From: JALZDI01 sp965653225
GTDB taxonomy: Bacteria; Actinomycetota; Actinomycetes; Propionibacteriales; Nocardioidaceae
DNA length: 5,006 bases
Direction: 5' to 3'
NCBI GenBank assembly: GCA_965653225.1
Contig: CBFGZI010000188.1
Location: 1 to 5,006, forward strand
Part shown: piece after piece, positions 1-5,006 of the stretch
Layout of the letters: every line of letters begins with the position of its first letter
How positions within the stretch are numbered: position 1 is the stretch's first letter
Position numbers and translations under genes: made by a program
Notes under the pieces: generated by a model
Databases searched by the model: none
The model's input: the letters and a program-made list of their open reading frames with translations, nothing else
What the model was told of the DNA's origin: nothing

Positions 1-1
1 C

Positions 2-892
2 CAGGCGATCCGGCGCACCCGTGCCGGCCTGAAGGACCCCAAGCGACCCGGCGGCTCGTTCATCTTCGCCGGCCCGTCCGGGGTCGGTAAGACCGAGCTC
101 TCGAAGGCGCTCGCCGAGTTCCTCTTCGGGGACGACGACGCGCTGATCCAACTAGACATGTCCGAGTTCCACGACCGCTACACCGTCTCGCGGCTCGTCG
201 GTGCCCCGCCCGGCTACGTCGGCTACGACGAGGGTGGCCAGCTGACCGAGAAGGTGCGCCGCAAGCCGTTCAGCGTCGTGCTCTTCGACGAGGTCGAGAA
301 GGCGCACCCCGACGTGTTCAACACGCTGCTGCAGGTGCTCGAGGACGGTCGGCTGACCGACGGCTCCGGCCGCACCGTGGACTTCACCAACGCGGTGGTG
401 ATCATGACCAGCAACGTGGGCTCTGACACCATCTCGGCGTCCACGGCAGGGCTGGGGTTCAGCTCGCACGGGCACACCGACAGCGTGGGGGCGCTGCATG
501 ACCGGCTGATGCCCAAGCTGCGTGAGGCGTTCCGGCCGGAGTTCCTGAACCGGATCGACGAGATCGTGACGTTCGGACGCCTGCAGCCCGACCAGCTGCG
601 GAGCATCTCTCGCCTGCTGCTGAGGCACACGACCGAGCGGCTCGCCGCGCAGGAGGTCACGGTGGACTACACCGACGACGCCGTGTCGTGGATCGCCGAG
701 CGCGGACACGAGCCGGCGTTCGGCGCCCGGCCGCTGCGGCGAACGATCCAGCGCGAGGTCGACGACCGGATCGCCGACCTGCTGCTCGACGGCCGCCTGG
801 TCGCCGGTGGGCGTGTGGTCGTCGGGACCGCCGACGACGGTGGGCTGACGTTCGAGGTCGTCGTCGCCCCGGCCTCCACGCACGCCGCCTAA
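2..892 (+). CDS. clpC: ClpC-type AAA+ unfoldase, C-terminal part (5' end outside window)
   Basis: This is the second ATPase domain (D2) and C-terminus of a Hsp100/Clp ATPase, the hexameric ring that unfolds proteins and feeds them to the ClpP peptidase in the cytoplasm. The frame is open from base 2 and gives 296 residues. Visible motifs, in fragment numbering: Walker A GPSGVGKT (24-31), pore loop GYVGYDEGG (71-79), Walker B VVLFDE (92-97), sensor-1 MTSN (135-138), the FRPEFLNRIDE segment (about 178-187) and sensor-2 GARPLRR (241-247). A GLGF tripeptide loop (LGF at 151-153) sits where ClpC and ClpA dock on ClpP, which argues for ClpC over the ClpP-independent ClpB. The end is short and lacks the long Gly/Pro/Glu-rich tail of the housekeeping mycobacterial ClpC1. 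The D2 part after sensor 1 is also diverged from ClpC1. It may therefore be a second ClpC paralogue; this is inferred from memory of the family. The N-domain and D1 are not in the window. Confidence 0.96.
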   Translation, partial: QAIRRTRAGLKDPKRPGGSFIFAGPSGVGKTELSKALAEFLFGDDDALIQLDMSEFHDRYTVSRLVGAPPGYVGYDEGGQLTEKVRRKPFSVVLFDEVEKAHPDVFNTLLQVLEDGRLTDGSGRTVDFTNAVVIMTSNVGSDTISASTAGLGFSSHGHTDSVGALHDRLMPKLREAFRPEFLNRIDEIVTFGRLQPDQLRSISRLLLRHTTERLAAQEVTVDYTDDAVSWIAERGHEPAFGARPLRRTIQREVDDRIADLLLDGRLVAGGRVVVGTADDGGLTFEVVVAPASTHAA

Positions 893-976
893 CTGTCGTC
901 TGCGCCGGGTCCCCAAGCGCCCCGGATGGTGCTCTACTGGAGGTACGGGATCGTCAGTCCCCGCCGACCGCAGGCT

Positions 977-980
977 GGAG
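977..980 (+). promoter_or_regulatory. Ribosome binding site of catA
   Basis: A GGAG lies 8 nt before the ATG at 989. It decides the start of the dioxygenase. The earlier in-frame ATG at 926 has no comparable purine-rich sequence in front of it and would add 21 residues that do not resemble the N-terminus of the family. Confidence 0.7.
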
Positions 981-988
981 TGACCACG

Positions 989-1852
989 ATGAGCATTACG
1001 CACGAACCCCCCACCGCCGCCGGTTCTGGTGCCTCGGCCAGCGAGGCCTTCCGGGCGAGCAAGGAGCGCCACGGAGCGGTCGAGACCTCGACCGAGCGCG
1101 CCGGGACCGTCTTCCGGGCCCTGCTGGACGCTCTGCACGACGTGATCGTCGAGCACGAGGTCAGCTATCCGGAGTTCCAGACTGTCAAGGGCTGGCTGAT
1201 GGAGGTCGGCGAGGGGAACGAGTGGCCGCTGTTCCTCGACGTCTTCGTCGAGCACTCCGTGGACGAGGTGGCCGCGCGCAGGCAGCACGGCACCAAGGGC
1301 ACCGTCGAAGGGCCGTACTACCTGCCCAACCAGCCACGCCTTCCCGCACGCGCGGACCTTCCGCGTCGTCATGACGAGAAGGGGACGCCGCTGCTGCTCA
1401 TGGGGCAGGTTCGAGATCTGGAGGGCCGACCGCTGGCCGGCGCCGAGCTGGACATCTGGCATGCCGACGCCGACGGCTACTACTCCGGGTTCGCTCCGCA
1501 CGTTCCCGAAGGCAACCTGCGCGGGGTGGTCGTGGCCGACGACGAGGGTCGGTTCGAGGTCCGCACCGTGCAGCCTGCGCCGTACCAGATCCCCACCGAC
1601 GGCCCCACCGGCAAGATGATCGCCGCCGCCGGCTGGCACGCGTGGCGACCCGCTCACCTACATGCGATGGTGCGCGCGGCCGGTCACCGTACGCTCACGA
1701 CGCAGCTGTACTTCGCCGGCGGCGAGTGGCTCGGCACCGACATCGCCGAGGCCACCAAGCCCGAGCTGATCCTCAGCCCCGAGGGAGACGGGCAGGGCGG
1801 GCTGCGACTGGACTACGACTTCGTCCTCGAGCCGACGGACGGCGGCCGGTAG
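989..1852 (+). CDS. catA: Catechol 1,2-dioxygenase (intradiol, Fe(III)-dependent)
   Basis: CatA cleaves catechol between its two hydroxyls with O2 to give cis,cis-muconate, the entry step of the catechol branch of the beta-ketoadipate pathway in the cytoplasm. The protein has 287 residues from ATG 989, close to the usual ~280 of actinobacterial CatA. An N-terminal helical dimerisation domain (about 15-105) is followed by the beta-sandwich catalytic domain. The iron ligands map onto Acinetobacter CatA Y164/Y200/H224/H226: Y165 in WHADADGYYSG, Y199 in QPAPYQIP, and H223 and H225 in RPAHLH. Conserved active-site R220 and Q239 (TTQLYF) are at the expected spacing. The GGEW segment followed by ATKPELIL resembles what I recall of Rhodococcus CatA. 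A chlorocatechol or hydroxyquinol preference cannot be excluded from sequence alone. No catB, catC or catR is next to it in this window. The GH15 gene follows after 33 bp on the same strand, so co-transcription is possible. There is no signal peptide. Confidence 0.93.
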   Translation: MSITHEPPTAAGSGASASEAFRASKERHGAVETSTERAGTVFRALLDALHDVIVEHEVSYPEFQTVKGWLMEVGEGNEWPLFLDVFVEHSVDEVAARRQHGTKGTVEGPYYLPNQPRLPARADLPRRHDEKGTPLLLMGQVRDLEGRPLAGAELDIWHADADGYYSGFAPHVPEGNLRGVVVADDEGRFEVRTVQPAPYQIPTDGPTGKMIAAAGWHAWRPAHLHAMVRAAGHRTLTTQLYFAGGEWLGTDIAEATKPELILSPEGDGQGGLRLDYDFVLEPTDGGR

Positions 1853-1885
1853 CGGCCCCACGCGTACAGGTGCATGCTCTAAGGC

Positions 1886-3817
1886 GTGAGCCGAGCCAGC
1901 GGACCGCGCGTGCGACGGGAGCCTGATACCGCCGGCCGCAGCCCCTTCCCGCCGATCGCCGACTACGCGTTCCTGTCCGACTGCGAGGCGAACTGCCTGA
2001 TCGCGCCCAGCGGCCAGGTCGAGTGGATGTGCGTCCCGCGGCACGACTCGCCGAGCATCTTCGCGGCGATGCTCGACCGCGGCGCCGGGAAGTTCGCCGT
2101 CGCCCCGTACGGCGTGCGTGAACCGGCATCGCGCCGGTACCTCCCGGGCAGCCTGATGCTCGAGACGACCTGGCAGACCCGCACCGGGTGGCTGATCGTC
2201 CGCGACTCGCTGGTCATGGGCCCCTGGCACCACATCGACGAGCGGTCACCGACCTACCGCCGTTCGCCCAACGACTACGAGGCCGAGCACTGCCTGCTGC
2301 GCACCGTCAAGTGCGTCAGCGGGACGGTCGACCTCGCGGTGCAGTGCGAACCGGTCTTCGACTACGGCCGGCACCAGCCCGAGTGGAGGTACACCGGGCC
2401 CGGCTACGGGGGCGCCGTCGCCGTCTGCGCACCCGACAGCGCGGGCCCCACGTTGCGGCTCACCACCGACCTGCGCATCGGCATCGAGGGCACGGCAGCG
2501 CACGCTCGTACCCGGATGAGCGAGGGCGACGAGGCCTTCGTCGCCCTCAGCTGGGGAAGGCTGCCGCCACCGATGACGTGGGACGAGGCAGCGCAGAAGC
2601 AGTGGCAGACCGCCGAGTACTGGCGTCAGTGGATCGCGGTCGGGGAGTTTCCCGACCATCCCTGGCGTGCGCAGCTGCAGCGCAGCGCGCTCACGCTCAA
2701 GGGGCTCACGTACGCGCCGACCGGGGCTCTTCTCGCCGCAGCGACGACATCTCTGCCGGAGACACCCAAGGGAGGGCGCAACTGGGACTACCGGTACGCG
2801 TGGGTGCGGGACTCGACGTTCGCCCTCTGGGGTCTGTACACCCTCGGGCTCGACCGCGAGGCCAACGACTTCTTCGCCTTCATCCGAGACGTCGCGGGGG
2901 AGCACGACCTGCAGATCATGTACGGGATCGGTGGTGAGCGCGACCTGCCCGAACAGGTCATCGAGGAGCTGTCGGGCTACGAGGGCGCGCGGCCGGTGCG
3001 CATCGGCAACGGGGCGGTGCACCAGCGCCAGCACGATGTCTGGGGGACCATGCTCGACTCGGTGTACCTGCACACCAAGTCGCGCGAGCAGCTGCCGGAG
3101 TCGCTGTGGCCGATCCTGCTCCGGCAGGTCGAGCAGGCGGCGACCCACTGGAGAGACCCCGACCAGGGCATCTGGGAGATGCGCGGACCGCCGCAGCACT
3201 TCACGTCCTCGAAGCTGATGTGCTGGGTCGCGCTCGACCGCGGTGCGCGGCTCGCCCAGCTGCACGACCAGCACGAGTACGCGCACAAGTGGGAGGCCAT
3301 CGCCCAGGACATCCACGACGACATCTGCACCAACGCCGTGGACGAGCGAGGCGTGCTGGTGCAGCGCTACGGGAGCACCGCCCTCGACGCATCGCTCCTG
3401 ATGGCGCCCCTGGTGCGGTTCCTGCCGCCGAGCGACCCACGCGTGCGCGCCACCGTGCTGGCCATCGCCGACGAGCTCACCCAGGACGGCCTGGTGCTGC
3501 GCTACCGGGTGGAAGAGACCGACGACGGGCTCAGCGGTGAGGAGGGCACCTTCACGATCTGCTCGTTCTGGCTGGTCTCCGCGCTGGTCGAGATCGGGGA
3601 GGTGGAGCAGGCCAGGGCGCTGTGCGAGCGGCTGCTGTCGTACGCCAGCCCGCTCGACCTGTACGCCGAGGAGCTCGACCCCGCGAGCGGACGACACCTT
3701 GGCAACTTCCCGCAGGCGTTCACGCACCTGGCGCTCATCAACGCACTCGTGCACCTCATCCGTGCCGAGGAGCTCGCCACCACCGGACACTTCACGCCGG
3801 CGCATCGCTCGCGCTGA
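1886..3817 (+). CDS. GH15 family glycosidase (trehalase/glucoamylase-like)
   Basis: This is an inverting alpha-glucosidase of glycoside hydrolase family 15. Actinobacterial members with this architecture include trehalases that split trehalose into two glucoses, but the substrate here is inferred. The 643 residues show an N-terminal beta-sandwich (about 20-255, beginning PFPPIADYAFLSDCE) and an (alpha/alpha)6 barrel (about 265-625). Barrel signatures are GGRNWDYRYAWVRDS (296-310), GGERDLPEQ (349-357), the IGNGA region (373-377), GIWEMRG (428-434) with probable general acid E431, and LYAEELDP (592-599) with probable general base E595 or its neighbour E596. NFPQAFTHLALINA near the end is also typical. 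No signal peptide is seen, so it is probably cytoplasmic. The start is the first possible one, because an in-frame TAA lies at 1880-1882. The GTG has only an AAGG one base upstream, a poor Shine-Dalgarno spacing, so initiation may be weak, leaderless, or at the in-frame GTG 1910. The 3' end overlaps the convergent SGNH gene by 26 bp. Confidence 0.93.
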   Translation: MSRASGPRVRREPDTAGRSPFPPIADYAFLSDCEANCLIAPSGQVEWMCVPRHDSPSIFAAMLDRGAGKFAVAPYGVREPASRRYLPGSLMLETTWQTRTGWLIVRDSLVMGPWHHIDERSPTYRRSPNDYEAEHCLLRTVKCVSGTVDLAVQCEPVFDYGRHQPEWRYTGPGYGGAVAVCAPDSAGPTLRLTTDLRIGIEGTAAHARTRMSEGDEAFVALSWGRLPPPMTWDEAAQKQWQTAEYWRQWIAVGEFPDHPWRAQLQRSALTLKGLTYAPTGALLAAATTSLPETPKGGRNWDYRYAWVRDSTFALWGLYTLGLDREANDFFAFIRDVAGEHDLQIMYGIGGERDLPEQVIEELSGYEGARPVRIGNGAVHQRQHDVWGTMLDSVYLHTKSREQLPESLWPILLRQVEQAATHWRDPDQGIWEMRGPPQHFTSSKLMCWVALDRGARLAQLHDQHEYAHKWEAIAQDIHDDICTNAVDERGVLVQRYGSTALDASLLMAPLVRFLPPSDPRVRATVLAIADELTQDGLVLRYRVEETDDGLSGEEGTFTICSFWLVSALVEIGEVEQARALCERLLSYASPLDLYAEELDPASGRHLGNFPQAFTHLALINALVHLIRAEELATTGHFTPAHRSR

Positions 3818-4604
3818 GCCTGCGTCGCGCGATCCGCTTCATGCCGTCGGCGGGACGGATCGGCTCCGGCCACTTCGCGCTCACCCCGTCGCTGCGCGGG
3901 ACACGCCGCATCCGGCGGCGCAGCGAAGGCATCACCCACTCGCTCCACCAGTCGCGTTCGTCGGTGAGCGCCTGCCGGCGCGTTCTCGGCGGCACGTGAC
4001 CGAGGTCCTCGATGCTGATCGAGTGGTCGACCAGAAGGGAACGAAGGATCTCCGCCGCCAGGTACCGGTGGCCGTGTCGCGACATGTGCAGCCGGTCCGG
4101 CTCCCACATCCGCGGGTGCCGGTAGGCCCGCATCGCCCAGTGGTCGACCAGGAGGGCGTCGTAGTCGTGCGCGATCACACGGACCCTGTCGTTGTACGCG
4201 GTGTTGCGCCGGCGGAGCGGCTCCAGCAGCGGGGAGAGTCTCAGGTCGTAGCTGGTGAACAGCATGACGCGGGCACCGGACGCCGAGAGCCGGGCGACGG
4301 CATCCTCGAACCGCTGCATGAGGCCGTCCATATCGCTGCGCAGCCTCAGGATGTCGTTCCCGCCGGCGAAGAACGACACGAGTGTCGGTCGCAGGTTCAG
4401 CGCCGCGCCCAGCTGGGTCTCCACGATCTCGTCGAGCACTCGGCTCCGGACGGCGAGGTTGGCGTACTCCCACGCGGGGTCGCTCTTGCTCAGCTGCTTG
4501 GCGACCCGGTCGGCCCAGCCGCGTACGCCGTTGGGGTAGCGGTGGTTCCAGTCGCCGACGCCCTCGGTGAACGAGTCCCCGAGGGCGACGAAACGACCGG
4601 CCAC
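3792..4604 (-). CDS. SGNH/GDSL family hydrolase
   Basis: This is a 270-residue esterase/lipase-like hydrolase of the SGNH superfamily; its natural substrate is unknown. Block I is FVALGDSFTEG with nucleophile S11. Block II is YANLAVRSR, with N49. Block III is FFAGGNDI with N83, an oxyanion-hole residue. Block V is DRLHMSRHGH with catalytic D170 and H173. The GDS motif starts nine residues in, so there is no room for a signal peptide and the protein should be cytoplasmic. The C-terminal ~65 residues are rich in Arg and Trp (DWWSEW, then RRRMRR), a tail I associate with the actinobacterial branch of this family. The start is a GTG. An in-frame stop at 4623-4625 limits upstream extension and no clear Shine-Dalgarno precedes it. 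Block II has Ser54 where relatives usually carry Gly (NLAVRG), which may be tolerated because this position contributes a backbone amide. It is convergent with the GH15 gene and overlaps it by 26 bp. Confidence 0.93.
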   Translation of the reverse strand: MAGRFVALGDSFTEGVGDWNHRYPNGVRGWADRVAKQLSKSDPAWEYANLAVRSRVLDEIVETQLGAALNLRPTLVSFFAGGNDILRLRSDMDGLMQRFEDAVARLSASGARVMLFTSYDLRLSPLLEPLRRRNTAYNDRVRVIAHDYDALLVDHWAMRAYRHPRMWEPDRLHMSRHGHRYLAAEILRSLLVDHSISIEDLGHVPPRTRRQALTDERDWWSEWVMPSLRRRMRRVPRSDGVSAKWPEPIRPADGMKRIARRRLSASDAPA

Positions 4605-4611
4605 CAGGGCA

Positions 4612-4641
4612 GGTTGACCGGCTCAGGTGAACCGGATGTTA
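4612..4641 (-). promoter_or_regulatory. Possible promoter/operator region of the SGNH hydrolase gene
   Basis: Two weak signals lie between the regulator remnant and the GTG at 4604. On the minus strand TAACAT (4641-4636) fits a TAnnnT -10 hexamer, but no convincing -35 is seen at the right distance. Just downstream is an imperfect inverted repeat, GGTTGACC (4612-4619) and GGTGAACC (4626-4633), with 6 bp between arms and one mismatch. It ends 7 bp before the start codon, where an operator or a short leader hairpin could lie. Both calls rest on pattern only. Confidence 0.2.
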
Positions 4642-4660
4642 ACGGCCCCGATGGTCGGCC

Positions 4661-4964
4661 TCACGAGCCGCTGCGCAGCATCCGCTCGAGCACCTCCCGC
4701 CGCTCCGGAGCCGCCTGCAGCTGGTAGTGGTCGAAGAGGTCCTTGCGGATGCGGTGCGCCGCGACGTCGGCGTCGCCGTCGCGGATGGCCTCGAACAGCT
4801 TGGTGTGCGCGCGCAGCCAGACCTGCATGAGCTCGGCGCTGTCGGAGGCGTCGGCGATGTGCTGCCAGGGTCGCTCCGGGGGAGAGCTCGCCGGACAGCA
4901 ACGCGGACTCGATCTGCTCGACGATCCGCTGGTAGGCCCGCACCGGCTCGACCGGTGAAAACAC
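4661..4964 (-). pseudogene. GntR-family (FadR/FCD-type) transcription regulator, internally deleted and frameshifted
   Basis: This is the remains of a DNA-binding repressor of the FadR subfamily, which normally has an N-terminal winged helix and a C-terminal ligand-binding FCD domain and about 220-250 residues. The 5' part (GTG 4964 to about 4875) encodes a typical first helix, PVRAYQRIVEQIESALLSGE followed by LSPGA, where intact proteins continue with a DRLPSERELA-like recognition region. That continuation is absent. In a different frame, 4867 to the TGA at 4661-4663, 68 codons read as the end of an FCD domain: WQHIADASDSAELMQVW, then RAHTKLFEAIRDGDADVAAH and KDLFDHYQ. The His in RAHTKLF (4805-4807) matches the last conserved FCD metal-ligand histidine. 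The original frame instead yields an implausible Arg-rich tail running to a stop at 4623-4625. Roughly 120-150 residues appear lost, an estimate from family length. A sequencing or assembly error is the main alternative. It lies just upstream of, and on the same strand as, the SGNH gene. Confidence 0.8.
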
Positions 4965-4969
4965 GCGTG

Positions 4970-4977
4970 CTCCTTCC
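4970..4977 (-). promoter_or_regulatory. Ribosome binding site of the GntR remnant
   Basis: GGAAGGAG on the minus strand lies 5 nt before the GTG at 4964. It is a strong Shine-Dalgarno and fixes the original start of the regulator. It also shows that the 5' end of the broken gene is well preserved. Confidence 0.7.
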
Positions 4978-5006
4978 GCCGGCGGCCGCGCTTGACGGCC
5001 CTCGGG

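Noticed and set aside
926..988. 21-residue N-terminal extension of CatA from the ATG at 926
   Set aside because: It has no ribosome binding site and the extra residues do not look like family sequence. The ATG at 989 has GGAG at good spacing.
893..988. Terminator of clpC or promoter of catA in the intergenic gap
   Set aside because: The best hairpin has only a 5-bp CCGGG/CCCGG stem with an 11-base loop and no T run. No convincing -35/-10 pair was found.
152..1657. 501-codon open frame on the minus strand opposite clpC and catA
   Set aside because: It lies antisense to two genes with clear conserved motifs, and its translation is low-complexity and rich in Gly, Arg, Val and His. This is typical of shadow frames in GC-rich DNA.
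2246..3805. 519-codon open frame on the minus strand opposite the GH15 gene
   Set aside because: It is fully antisense to a strongly supported GH15 coding sequence and shows no recognisable domain, so it is a GC-driven shadow.
3502..4473. 323-codon minus-strand frame across the end of GH15 and the SGNH gene
   Set aside because: It is in a different frame from the SGNH hydrolase, whose GDS, GGND and DxxH motifs are intact, and it has an Arg/Pro-rich composition without motifs.
3537..4727. 396-codon plus-strand frame over the GH15 end and SGNH gene
   Set aside because: It overlaps two supported genes and its translation lacks any domain. It is a shadow frame.
4623..4964. A 113-residue intact small protein in place of the GntR pseudogene
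   Set aside because: Only the first ~30 residues look real. The rest is an Arg/Ala-rich frameshifted reading of an FCD domain that is clear in the neighbouring frame.

Overview
The window comes from a GC-rich bacterial chromosome, most likely an actinomycete. The base composition is strongly GC-rich with G/C-rich third codon positions, GTG starts are common, and the ClpC, catechol dioxygenase and GH15 sequences all read like actinobacterial family members. Species cannot be fixed from the sequence alone.

Layout from left to right: (1) the C-terminal third of a ClpC-type AAA+ unfoldase enters from the left edge and ends at 892 (+). (2) After a 96-bp gap comes a complete catechol 1,2-dioxygenase, catA (989-1852, +), with all four iron ligands recognisable. 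(3) Only 33 bp later, on the same strand, is a 643-residue GH15 glycosidase of the trehalase/glucoamylase-like type (1886-3817, +). (4) A cytoplasmic SGNH/GDSL hydrolase lies on the minus strand (3792-4604); its 3' end overlaps the GH15 gene tail-to-tail by 26 bp. (5) Upstream of it, also on the minus strand, is the wreck of a GntR/FadR-type (FCD) regulator (4661-4964). It keeps a strong ribosome binding site, the first ~30 residues and the last ~70 residues. The middle, including most of the DNA-binding domain, is missing and the two ends are in different frames.

The genes do not form an obvious pathway. ClpC is protein quality control, CatA opens the catechol ring to cis,cis-muconate, the GH15 enzyme acts on alpha-glucosides (possibly trehalose), and the SGNH protein is an esterase-like hydrolase of unknown substrate. 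catA is not accompanied here by catB, catC or a CatR-type regulator. catA and the GH15 gene are close enough to share a transcript. No mobile element, RNA gene, CRISPR array or tRNA was recognised, and no gene-free stretch exceeds 300 bases.

This is mostly an ordinary chromosomal region. The observation most worth a second look is the internally deleted, frameshifted regulator at the right end. I see no evidence of a novel multi-gene system.
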